Assembly: GCA_038230415.1 (NCBI GenBank)
Contig: JBBRNH010000026.1
Location: 1 to 59,534 of the forward strand
From: JBBRNH01 sp038230415
Lineage (GTDB): Bacteria; Bacteroidota; Bacteroidia; Cytophagales; Spirosomataceae
DNA length: 59,534 nucleotides
Direction: 5' to 3'
Part shown: one piece after another, positions 7,719-15,387 of the stretch
Layout: each line of letters starts with the position of its first letter
Numbering within the stretch: the first letter of the stretch is position 1
Program-made: the position numbers and the translations under genes
The notes under the pieces: model-generated
The model's input: the letters and a program-made list of their open reading frames with translations, nothing else
Databases searched by the model: none
What the model was told of the DNA's origin: nothing

Positions 7719-8762
7719 CTAATAGCGGTTCAGCGCGGCCCGCAACGATTCCGTTAATTCCTGCACCAAACTTGCCGGTTGCAACACCCGGAGGTGGTCG
7801 CCGTAGCTGCGGAGGTGCATGAGCAAATCACGGTTGGGGGCCAGCCGGAGCCGCACCACGCAAGCCGCGTCATCGTCCTGAATCACCTCCTGCGACTGGT
7901 GAATGGGTTTTGCCTTAACATACCGGCCAAACAACGGCGAAAACGACAACACAATTTCTTCGACCGGGCCGCTGCTGTCGGTAATGCCGTAGATGTGGTT
8001 AAACAACTCACTGACGCTGGTTAGCACGGCGGGCGGCACGGCGCAGGGGTCACTCGTAATACGGAGGTCGTTCATGCGGTCAAGGGCGAAGGTACGCTCG
8101 CGGCCCGTTTTTTCGTCGTAGCCAATCACGTACCAACTGTCCTGCACTTCGCGCAGCAAAATCGGGTGCAGGGTGCGGAGTTTGGGCGGTTCGGCGGGTG
8201 TGCCAACGCCGTTGACCGGCCCGGTTTCTTCATGTTTTTTGTAGCGAAACGCAATTTGCCGGTTTTGGTTGATGGCCCGAATCAGCACCGGCACGTACTG
8301 GCGATTACCCCCCAGAACTTTCTCTTCCACATACACCACCCGGCGCACCGGGCCGGTGTCGGCTCCCGGCTCGGTTTTCACCTCCCGGATAATATCCAGA
8401 CTCTGCCGCACTTTCTGGAGGGCGTTGCTGAGTTCACCGGCAATAGAACTACCCTGCGTACCGGCCAGCACCTCGCGGGCGTAGTCCATGGCTTCCATAT
8501 CATCGGGCGAGAGCATAAGCCGGAGCAGCCGAAACTGCGGGTCGGTGTAGTAATAACCGTTGCGCCGTTTGCAGTAGGCAATGGGCGCGTCGTGGTCTTC
8601 GCGGAGCCGCTGAATGTCTTTTTCGAGCGATGAAATAGACCGGATACCGCATTTATCCTGGCATAACTCAAACAGTTTTTGCTTGGAAAACTGGCGCGGA
8701 TACCGGCTGATAATCTCATCGATCAGGCGATACCGCTGGAAGGCGGAGCGGGTTATGGGCAT
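7719..8762 (-). CDS. WYL-domain transcriptional regulator
   Basis: The 347-residue protein has an N-terminal winged-helix region (about residues 1-80), a central WYL domain with DSWYVIGYDEKTGRERTFALDRM, and a C-terminal WCX-type segment. This is the DeoR-like HTH plus WYL plus WCX architecture used to sense nucleic-acid or nucleotide ligands, as in PafBC-type regulators. It precedes the DUF1905 gene on the same strand with a short gap, so it may regulate that gene. Its ligand is unknown. Confidence 0.8.
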   Translation of the reverse strand: MPITRSAFQRYRLIDEIISRYPRQFSKQKLFELCQDKCGIRSISSLEKDIQRLREDHDAPIAYCKRRNGYYYTDPQFRLLRLMLSPDDMEAMDYAREVLAGTQGSSIAGELSNALQKVRQSLDIIREVKTEPGADTGPVRRVVYVEEKVLGGNRQYVPVLIRAINQNRQIAFRYKKHEETGPVNGVGTPAEPPKLRTLHPILLREVQDSWYVIGYDEKTGRERTFALDRMNDLRITSDPCAVPPAVLTSVSELFNHIYGITDSSGPVEEIVLSFSPLFGRYVKAKPIHQSQEVIQDDDAACVVRLRLAPNRDLLMHLRSYGDHLRVLQPASLVQELTESLRAALNRY

Positions 8763-8843
8763 AGTGTGTTGCGAGTTGCTGTTTCCGTTTTTTACCCCAA
8801 CTCCATAAAAAGGGCAGGGTTTTTGGGCTGCCTGAGTAGTTGC

Positions 8844-9470
8844 TTAATTCTTCACTGACAGCCACCGCCACAAATACCGACACGCCACCGTTCTGTACGG
8901 TTGCCAGGGTTCGGCGATTTCGTGCAACTTTTTGACGAGGGCGCGGCCTGTCAATCCCGCTGTTCGTTCGGGGTAGGCGCGAATCATTTTCTGCCGGATC
9001 ACCAGATCGTCAACCGGAAACACGTCGGGCCGGTCCAGCACAAACATCAACAGCATCTCCACCGTCCAGCGGCCAACGCCTTTGATTGGGGTGAGGTACT
9101 GAATAATCTCGTCGTCGGTTTTTGCCAGCATCGTCTCCAAATCCATTGGGTTGGCCTGGGCAAACGCAGCCACGTTTTGCAGATAACCAACTTTCTGGAA
9201 TGATAGCCCCGCGCTGCGTAGTTCGGTCTCTGTTTTCAGGAGCAACAGGGCCGGGGCGGGGTAGCCATCGGAAAACAGCAGCCTGAACTTGCGAAAAATA
9301 GAATCGGCGGCCTTCACCGAAATCTGTTGCGAGACAATGCTTTCGAGCAGGGCGAGGTACAGATCGTCGCGCCAGTCGCTGTCGGCGGTTTTGGGTGCGG
9401 GCGTTTCGGCAATGATGGCGGCCAGAACGGGGTCTTGGCCGAGGTGAGCGAGTGCGGTTTCAAGATTCAT
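8844..9470 (-). CDS. DNA-3-methyladenine glycosylase (AlkA/HhH-GPD family)
   Basis: I place the start at MNLETALAHLG (ATG 9470). The longer open frame runs into the divergent corA gene and has no family support. The 208-residue protein has SIVSQQISVKAA, the helix-hairpin-helix LTPIKGVGRWTVEMLL and the catalytic Asp in VFPVDDLVIR. Together these define the HhH-GPD glycosylase fold of AlkA-like enzymes that remove alkylated purines. It is shorter than E. coli AlkA, lacking that protein's N-terminal domain. Only 30 bases separate its start from corA. Confidence 0.85.
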   Translation of the reverse strand: MNLETALAHLGQDPVLAAIIAETPAPKTADSDWRDDLYLALLESIVSQQISVKAADSIFRKFRLLFSDGYPAPALLLLKTETELRSAGLSFQKVGYLQNVAAFAQANPMDLETMLAKTDDEIIQYLTPIKGVGRWTVEMLLMFVLDRPDVFPVDDLVIRQKMIRAYPERTAGLTGRALVKKLHEIAEPWQPYRTVACRYLWRWLSVKN

Positions 9471-9500
9471 ATCGCCGTAATTTGCACAAAATTGGTTGAA

Positions 9501-10583
9501 ATGAGCAAAAAACGCCGGTATCAAACGTACCAAAAGACACTTGGAACTTCGCCCGGAACCGTCACCTACGTTGGGCAGGAGATCGAACACGCCACAAGCG
9601 TTACCCGTATCGAATACAACGAAGCGGATTATCACGTTGACGATTCGGGTAAAATCAGCCTTTGTACACTGCCCCATACCAAAGCCCCGCACATTACCTG
9701 GATTGATGTGGACGGGATTCACGAACCGGCTGTGATCGAGCGGATTGGGCAGCAGTTTCACCTCCATCCGTTGCTCCTCGAAGACGTTGCCAACACCGAA
9801 CAAAAGCCCAAATTAGAGCAGTATAATGACACGATTTTGTTCGTGACGATGAAAATGCTCTATTGCGATCAGCAAACGATGGACGTTGATGCCGAGCATA
9901 TCAGTTTGGTGTTGGGGCATAATTTTCTGATTTCGTTTCAGGAAGAGCGCACCGCCGATATTTTTGAGCCGGTGATGGCCCGCATAGAAGCCGGGGCCGG
10001 TAAAACGCGCCGGGCCGGGGCCGATTATCTGCTGTATTCGCTGATGGATGTGGTGGTTGATAATTATTTTCTGGCCCTGGAAGCTATCGGTGGTAGCCTC
10101 GACGAGCAGGAAGACCTGATTATCCGCAACCGCGCCGAACAAACAACACTCTCGACCCTCTACGAGCTTAAACGCGAACTCGCCCTGACCCGGCAGTATA
10201 TCTGGCCCCTGCGTGAGATGATTGCCACACTCCTGCGCGACGAATCGGTACTGGTGAAACCCCACACTCTGCCTTTCCTGCGCGATCTGCACGACCACGT
10301 AACGCAACTTATTGAAACGGCAGATTCGTACCGCGAGATCATTCACAGCCTGATGGACGTTTATCTCTCGACGGTGAGCAACCGAATGAATTCAGTGATG
10401 AAAACGCTGACTATCTTCTCGGCTATTTTTATGCCGCTGACGTTCATTGTGGGCGTTTATGGCATGAATTTCGAGAATATGCCGGAGCTAAAATGGCACT
10501 ACGGCTACTTCATGGTGCTGGGCTTGATGGTGGTGGTGACAGCGGGGATGATTGTTTATTTCAGACGACGGGGCTGGCTATAA
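9501..10583 (+). CDS. corA: CorA-family magnesium/cobalt transporter
   Basis: Starting at MSKKRRYQTY (ATG 9501) gives 360 residues. Two C-terminal transmembrane helices surround the pore signature YGMNF and a short MPEL loop. The N-terminal alpha/beta domain has TWIDVDG and LHPLLLEDV, and long helices lead to the pore. The protein forms a homopentameric Mg2+ channel in the inner membrane. The upstream codons in the longer frame overlap the glycosylase gene and are not expected to be translated. A strong hairpin follows. Confidence 0.92.
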   Translation: MSKKRRYQTYQKTLGTSPGTVTYVGQEIEHATSVTRIEYNEADYHVDDSGKISLCTLPHTKAPHITWIDVDGIHEPAVIERIGQQFHLHPLLLEDVANTEQKPKLEQYNDTILFVTMKMLYCDQQTMDVDAEHISLVLGHNFLISFQEERTADIFEPVMARIEAGAGKTRRAGADYLLYSLMDVVVDNYFLALEAIGGSLDEQEDLIIRNRAEQTTLSTLYELKRELALTRQYIWPLREMIATLLRDESVLVKPHTLPFLRDLHDHVTQLIETADSYREIIHSLMDVYLSTVSNRMNSVMKTLTIFSAIFMPLTFIVGVYGMNFENMPELKWHYGYFMVLGLMVVVTAGMIVYFRRRGWL

Positions 10584-10590
10584 TCCACAA

Positions 10591-10625
10591 AAACGCCCGG
10601 CATTGGTGGTATGCCGGGCGTTTGC
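10591..10625 (+). terminator. intrinsic terminator after corA
   Basis: Arms AAACGCCCGGCAT (10591-10603) and ATGCCGGGCGTTT (10611-10623) form a perfect 13-bp stem with a 7-nt loop, ending in a short T-run. It begins 7 bases after the corA stop. Confidence 0.8.
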
Positions 10626-10682
10626 GTTACTACGTTGCACACAGAGCCGTCCGAGTGGCCGACGTGCAAGCGTGTAATTGCG

Positions 10683-11336
10683 TTACTTTACGATGCTGAC
10701 GAGTTTGTTAAACTGCTTATCTGTTGAACCAACCGCCAGGTTGTAATTACCAACCGGCAGGCTGTTGAGGTCGAAACGGCCCCGGCCCGCGATCAGTACG
10801 TTGTTATAAACCAGTTCGTTATCGGCGTTGTAGAGCCAGATATTCAGGTTTTTTACGTTTTGTGACGACATCACCACCTCAATTTTGTTGGGTGCATAAG
10901 TAGTTACGGTTGGCAGGCTCAACTGGCAGGCCGATTGCTCGTTGATGGTTAACGCGTTGCCATTCACGGCTATATTCTGGCTATAATACCAGGCATCGGC
11001 TTCGGCAGTAAGTTTGTAATCACCGTCGGGCAGGCTGTTGAAGTTGAACAGGACTGCCGGTTTTGCCAGGTTTTGGCCGTTACGCTGCTTTACCGGCCCG
11101 TTATACAGCACGTTACCATCGGCATCTGTCACCGATACGATAACGCGGCTGCTTCCCAGCGGCAGGTTTGCCGGGATATACAATTCAAACTTTTTGTTCT
11201 CGGACTTCAGTACTCTCACCGGGGCGGCCATCCGCGTGGTCAACTCCGGCTTGTCGTCGGCGTTGGCAGTTGAGATGCCGGCCAAACTCGTCATCGCCAG
11301 CATCAGCGTGGCAATTGAGATACGGACTTGTTTCAT
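10683..11336 (-). CDS. secreted protein with type IX secretion-like C-terminal motif
   Basis: Starting at MKQVRISIATLMLAMTSLAG (ATG 11336) gives a 217-residue protein with a signal peptide ending near NADD. Two similar beta-rich segments follow. Each ends in a 'LP-G-Y' turn: FNSLPDGDYKLTAEADAW and LNSLPVGNYNLAVGSTDK. The last 25 residues, finishing in FNKLVSIVK, resemble a type A T9SS sorting tail. It may be exported to the surface, but it is short for a typical substrate. No enzymatic motif is visible. Confidence 0.65.
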   Translation of the reverse strand: MKQVRISIATLMLAMTSLAGISTANADDKPELTTRMAAPVRVLKSENKKFELYIPANLPLGSSRVIVSVTDADGNVLYNGPVKQRNGQNLAKPAVLFNFNSLPDGDYKLTAEADAWYYSQNIAVNGNALTINEQSACQLSLPTVTTYAPNKIEVVMSSQNVKNLNIWLYNADNELVYNNVLIAGRGRFDLNSLPVGNYNLAVGSTDKQFNKLVSIVK

Positions 11337-11655
11337 TGGTGTTTGCTTTGGGTTTGTGTTTTCCCGATGCAAAGGTGAACTCGGCCAATGCGGTAATGCA
11401 ATAGTTTTTCGCTGACGGTCAGTAGATTAGCCAAAGTTCTTGCTTTCGTGCAACATTGTATTATTTTAATAGCCTGAAACATGGAAACGTGCAAAAGATT
11501 CCTCTGAATATCGGCTGTCTTGTATTTTTCTAATACGTTGAAAAAATAGAATTATACAATTTCAAAGCAATACTTCCTGTAAGAATTGTGCAAAAGACCG
11601 CTGATTGCCTTGATTTCGACAATGATTACACTGACTCACGAATAAATCAGCGAAA
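11337..11655. other. 319-bp intergenic region without genes
   Basis: No coding frame is convincing here. On the minus strand, CACCTTTGCA at about 11369-11378 resembles a TAnnTTTG -7 box for the secreted protein, with one mismatch. The motif GTGCAAAAGA occurs at 11489-11498 and 11588-11597 in the same orientation; its complement, TCTTTTGCAC, also looks like a -7 box. No strong terminator is visible after the transketolase gene. The rest is AT-rich. Confidence 0.5.
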
Positions 11656-12459
11656 TCAACTTTTAGAATCAATGTAATCTGTGGTCACGTCAGATTTCGC
11701 CTGTTCATACAAATCGGCGTTCATCGGCAGGTAGTGCCATTCCATTTTGTTTTCCATGTAAGAAACGCCTTTGCCTTTCACGGTGCGGGCAATGATGGCT
11801 TTGGGCTTACCACTGCGAGACAAGTTCAGCGCGTCAATTGTGGTTAGGAGCGCGTTAATGTCGTGGCCGTCGGCTTCAACGGTGTCGAAACCCATTGCTT
11901 CCCATTTGCGCGGGTCGGCAGAGTCACCCAGAATGTCGGCAGTGCTGCCGAAGCCCTGCAACCCGTTTCGGTCAACCAGCACCACAAGGTTATCGAGACC
12001 TTTGGCAACGGCGTAATGGGCAGCCTCCCAGGTGGTGCCTTCGTTGGTTTCGCCGTCTGACATCAGCACATACACCAACGAGTCGTCGCCCTGCAACTTT
12101 CCGGCGTGGGCAATGCCCGTGCCAATCGGCAAACCGTGACCGAGCGAGCCGGTAGCAAACGGAATGCCCCGGTGTTTGTTGGGTGCGGGGTGGGCGGGCA
12201 GCGTGGTGCCGTCTGTATAAAACGTTGCCAGTTCGTCGTCCGAAATATCGCCGAGGTGGTTCAGGCAGGCGTAAAGCGCGGCAGCCGCATGGCCTTTCGA
12301 GAGCAAAAACGTGTCCTGTTCGCGTTTGCGGAGGATAAGCGTGGCAATCATCAGGTCAATGCAACTCAGCGAAGCCCCGATATGCCCGGCGTTGGCCGCG
12401 TTATACAGGCCCAGAATCGTAAGCCGAAGTTGCCCGGCGAGGGCTGAATGTGTTGTCAT
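11656..12459 (-). CDS. transketolase, N-terminal (TPP-binding) subunit, unpaired
   Basis: The 267-residue protein equals only the N-terminal half of transketolase. It has GHIGASLSCIDLM, LSKGHAAAALYACL, TGSLGHGLPIGTGIA and a TPP motif SDGETNEGTTWEA ending in DRNG. The first Gly of the usual GDG is Ser, as in transketolase halves of surface-polysaccharide loci. Split transketolases need a separate C-terminal pyrimidine-binding subunit. None lies downstream here; the next gene is an unrelated secreted protein. It sits after a GT39-type gene on the same strand, hinting at cell-surface sugar metabolism. Substrate unknown. Confidence 0.85.
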   Translation of the reverse strand: MTTHSALAGQLRLTILGLYNAANAGHIGASLSCIDLMIATLILRKREQDTFLLSKGHAAAALYACLNHLGDISDDELATFYTDGTTLPAHPAPNKHRGIPFATGSLGHGLPIGTGIAHAGKLQGDDSLVYVLMSDGETNEGTTWEAAHYAVAKGLDNLVVLVDRNGLQGFGSTADILGDSADPRKWEAMGFDTVEADGHDINALLTTIDALNLSRSGKPKAIIARTVKGKGVSYMENKMEWHYLPMNADLYEQAKSDVTTDYIDSKS

Positions 12460-12493
12460 AGTGGTTCGTAGTTTGTGCAGGGCGGCCTGTGCC

Positions 12494-12557
12494 GTTTATG
12501 GTTTGTGGTTAGCTGCCGCAGAAGTACGTTTGCGGCAGCTAACCACAAACCATAAAC
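12494..12557. repeat. perfect 27-bp inverted repeat with heptads
   Basis: Arms 12494-12520 and 12531-12557 are exact reverse complements around a 10-nt loop (12521-12530). Each arm starts with heptads GTTTATG, GTTTGTG, GTTAGCT and ends in GCCGCA. A further GTTTGTA unit flanks the right arm (minus strand), and a related GTTCGTA-GTTTGTG pair lies upstream of the left arm. It fills the gap between the GT39 gene and the transketolase half. Confidence 0.85.
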
Positions 12558-12568
12558 TACAAACCCAC

Positions 12569-14374
12569 TCAGTATCTGTTTTCTTTTAAACCAAAAATAG
12601 GCTGTTTCTGGCCGGTTTTGGCCTTTATCAGCACAATGTTGTCATGTTCGTTGGCATCAATACGTTGGATGTACTGCGCGGTTTTTGGCAGATACACATT
12701 CACCAATTGTGCGTCTAAAATGGCATACGGGAATGTGGTCTTATCTATTTTTTCGGAATAGATGACCCGGTTCATATTCGGATACACGATTGTGTCGCCG
12801 GGGGCGTATCGCTCGTTGATGGTCTGCGCCGAAGTCCAGTACGGGTTTTTCAGTCTTGGCTTCTCAAACTGGGTGTATTTGCCGTTTTGCCCGGCATAAA
12901 TACTGCCTAAAACCTGCGCCACAAATACGGCCTGCACCGCCAGCCCCGCCCCGATTGGCGCAGCAAACCACCACCGTAACCCGGCCAATTGCTGCAGGCC
13001 CATTGCCACCAGAATACAGATGTATGGAAATGAAAACCCCGAATACCGTTGGGTGATGCCAAACGTATGCCCGCTTCGCCAGGCCATGAACAGCAAAAAT
13101 AACGTCGGTACAAACGCCAGCAGTACCAGCAACACCGTCAGCCGAAAGAACGGAATTGGGTCAATCTTATCGGTTCTTCCTGTCTGATTATCAACGGATT
13201 GTGATTGCTTCTCAGCGCGGATGTGAGCAGCAATATAGCTGCCGATGAGATACACAAAAACCGGCGCGACAGACAGCACCAAAAACCGCAATGGCACCAC
13301 TGAATAAATTGGTAAGCCAACAATCAGTACGGTCAATACACTGATTTTTAGCCAGATAGCCGGATTTTTGTTGTGTTGATAGCGGTAAATCAGAGCCGTA
13401 CTGATGCCGCCGAGCGTCAGGGACAGGGCCGCGTTTTTCAGTCCGGTCAGGGCCGCGCCGAGACCGTTGGTAAACACAAACAGGTCGGCAAAAATCGGCA
13501 CGGCGCGAACGGCAATATTCGGGATGGTGGCCGGAAGAATCAGGCCAAACGGCGAGCCGGTGGGGTTGGTGAGGGCAATGTTGCGGTAAAACTGCGCCTG
13601 ATAATTAAGCGTGAAGAACGTGTATTTGCCGCCACCAAATACAAACCAGAGCGATACCAAACCCAGCCCAATGGCCCCCGTTGCGGCCAAGGACAGCCAG
13701 GTTCTTCCGTTTCGCAAATACAGCGCAGCATAGAGTCCATGACAAAGAAACACCGTCACGGCTAAGTAATGCGACAGAACCGACGTAACGAAAATCAGGC
13801 CGTAAGCCACGAGTAACCCCGCTGACCGTTGACGCATCAGCAGCAAAAATACGTGCGTGGCTAAAAGCGTCAGAAAAAACGTCATCGAGTAGTTTCGGGC
13901 AACCTGCGCGTAGGCCACAAAAAACGGCTCGACAGCGGCAACGCCAGCCGCCAGCAACGCTAAACGTTCGTTGCGAAAATGCGTTCGGACAAAAATAAAG
14001 AGCAATAAAACCGTCAGCGTACTAAAAATCAAGGAGGGAAACCGGATGGATAAGTCGCTCATACCGAACACCTTAATCCAGCACCACAACACGCCGTAGT
14101 AAGCCGGGCTGTTGCCAATGTCGCCCCGGATATTGGCTTCCACAAAGTCGGCGAAGGTCTTGGGCTGCCAGAATTCGGCGGGCGTAAAAATCGGTTTCGA
14201 GAAAACGGCCTGTTGATTAGCACCTTCTAAACAAACGCCCTGACTGATGAGAAGCGTTGATTTCTCGTCGAAGAAAAGCCCGTAGCGGTCGGCGTTGTAG
14301 AACCGTAGTGCGAAGGCAAGGAGTAAAATGCTGCCTACGATCAGGCGTGTGTTGCGGTTGGCGAGTTGACCCAT
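12569..14374 (-). CDS. GT-C membrane glycosyltransferase (GT39/ArnT-like)
   Basis: The 601-residue protein has about ten or more hydrophobic helices. Its first extracytoplasmic loop starts with the acidic motif GLFFDEKSTLL after the first helix, as expected for the catalytic Asp/Glu of GT-C enzymes that use polyprenyl-phosphate sugars. The segment SPAYYGVLWCWIKVFG followed by SIRFPSLIFSTLTV is characteristic of the GT39/PMT-2 family. It probably transfers a sugar to a lipid or protein acceptor on the outer face of the inner membrane. Donor and acceptor are unknown. Confidence 0.8.
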   Translation of the reverse strand: MGQLANRNTRLIVGSILLLAFALRFYNADRYGLFFDEKSTLLISQGVCLEGANQQAVFSKPIFTPAEFWQPKTFADFVEANIRGDIGNSPAYYGVLWCWIKVFGMSDLSIRFPSLIFSTLTVLLLFIFVRTHFRNERLALLAAGVAAVEPFFVAYAQVARNYSMTFFLTLLATHVFLLLMRQRSAGLLVAYGLIFVTSVLSHYLAVTVFLCHGLYAALYLRNGRTWLSLAATGAIGLGLVSLWFVFGGGKYTFFTLNYQAQFYRNIALTNPTGSPFGLILPATIPNIAVRAVPIFADLFVFTNGLGAALTGLKNAALSLTLGGISTALIYRYQHNKNPAIWLKISVLTVLIVGLPIYSVVPLRFLVLSVAPVFVYLIGSYIAAHIRAEKQSQSVDNQTGRTDKIDPIPFFRLTVLLVLLAFVPTLFLLFMAWRSGHTFGITQRYSGFSFPYICILVAMGLQQLAGLRWWFAAPIGAGLAVQAVFVAQVLGSIYAGQNGKYTQFEKPRLKNPYWTSAQTINERYAPGDTIVYPNMNRVIYSEKIDKTTFPYAILDAQLVNVYLPKTAQYIQRIDANEHDNIVLIKAKTGQKQPIFGLKENRY

Positions 14375-14412
14375 CGCGGGTAAAATTACAACTTCACAAT
14401 CGTAAACCGGGC

Positions 14413-14877
14413 CTACACCTCAGTAACATCGAAGCCGAGACTTCGGAAATAATCCAGTACCGCTGACTGATGCACCGGATCATTGGAGCCATAACGACCC
14501 GATAAAAAATTGATATACAGCGTATTATCACTGCCAAACCATAATTCATTTCCCTGAAAAGCGGGCTTGCCACCCGTAATGTTTGTATGACACATAATTC
14601 CCCGGACGGCAGCCGTGTTGGGGGTTTCTTCACGAATTAGCCGTACTCCGTCTTCATCAATTACCCATAAGTATCGGCTCTGATGGGGCGTGTTGCCCCG
14701 AATGATTTCTGGATTGGTCAGGATACAGTTTTTGGGGAATTGACCAGAAATAAGGTCAAAAATGTCGTTTGCAAAAACGATTGCTTCACCTTCCAAGATT
14801 TCACGGGAAAAAGCGCGACGCTGAAACGGAACAATTGCCGGGCCAAGCCGCGCAACCCAGTAATCGGAAAGTTTCAT
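14413..14877 (-). CDS. hypothetical protein B of an overlapping pair
   Basis: The 154-residue soluble protein is not one I recognise. It has no signal peptide or membrane helix. The C-terminal part, including FQGNELWFGSDNTLYINFLSGRYG, reads like a beta-rich domain ending in an alpha/beta tail. The SGRYG motif followed by a helix and GFDVTEV recalls C-terminal domains of some polymorphic-toxin or effector proteins; this is a weak impression only. Its start overlaps the stop of the upstream gene by 4 bases (ATGA), so the two are translationally coupled. Confidence 0.6.
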   Translation of the reverse strand: MKLSDYWVARLGPAIVPFQRRAFSREILEGEAIVFANDIFDLISGQFPKNCILTNPEIIRGNTPHQSRYLWVIDEDGVRLIREETPNTAAVRGIMCHTNITGGKPAFQGNELWFGSDNTLYINFLSGRYGSNDPVHQSAVLDYFRSLGFDVTEV

Positions 14878-15332
14878 GAAATTCGGGCAAGTGTCTTTTC
14901 CCGAACTTCTTCAACTTTTGCCAGACCGAACTGGTAAACGGCATCCAACGTACTAATGGGGGTGAAATCAGTAAATTCAGCTTTTGTAAATTCATTCTTT
15001 TGGTCAATCAGATAGGACTTGCTGTTGGCATGGGCCATGAATAAAACCGGAGAATGAGCCAGTAACGTAGCTAAAACCGCTTCGTCGAGCCGTCCCGTGT
15101 GGTGCAGGGTAGCAGCTACTTTTTCGGTGCCGACAATGGCTTCTAATTGCCACAATTTACTGTCTTTCAGCACATTGGGTGGCAAGTCTATCGTAATCAC
15201 ATCGCCCCGATACAGCACGGTTTCCGGGGTTGCGGTGGTGTATCGGCGGAATTGCCGAAATAACTCGGTTCGTTCTTCGGGGGTCATCGCTTCCACCGCA
15301 CGTAACACATTTTCAACTGCCGGGCTTTCCAT
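14874..15332 (-). CDS. hypothetical protein A of an overlapping pair
   Basis: The 152-residue protein begins MESPAVENVLRAVEAMTPEE, an N-terminal helix pattern often seen in small antitoxins and regulators. A beta-rich region follows (VLYRGDVITIDLPPNV, LFMAHANSKSYLID) and then a C-terminal helix. No catalytic motif is visible. It is the first gene of a two-gene unit with the protein at 14413, on the minus strand between OmpA-like and GT39 genes. A toxin-antitoxin or immunity-type pair is possible but unproven. Confidence 0.6.
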   Translation of the reverse strand: MESPAVENVLRAVEAMTPEERTELFRQFRRYTTATPETVLYRGDVITIDLPPNVLKDSKLWQLEAIVGTEKVAATLHHTGRLDEAVLATLLAHSPVLFMAHANSKSYLIDQKNEFTKAEFTDFTPISTLDAVYQFGLAKVEEVREKTLARIS

Positions 15333-15387
15333 TTGCTATCTGCGTTTGCTGGATAAAGTTACTGATTTTTCACGTTCCTGCCGTTGC

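Noticed and set aside
9471..9803. N-terminal extension of the AlkA-like glycosylase frame
   Set aside because: It overlaps the divergent corA coding region and has no resemblance to glycosylases.
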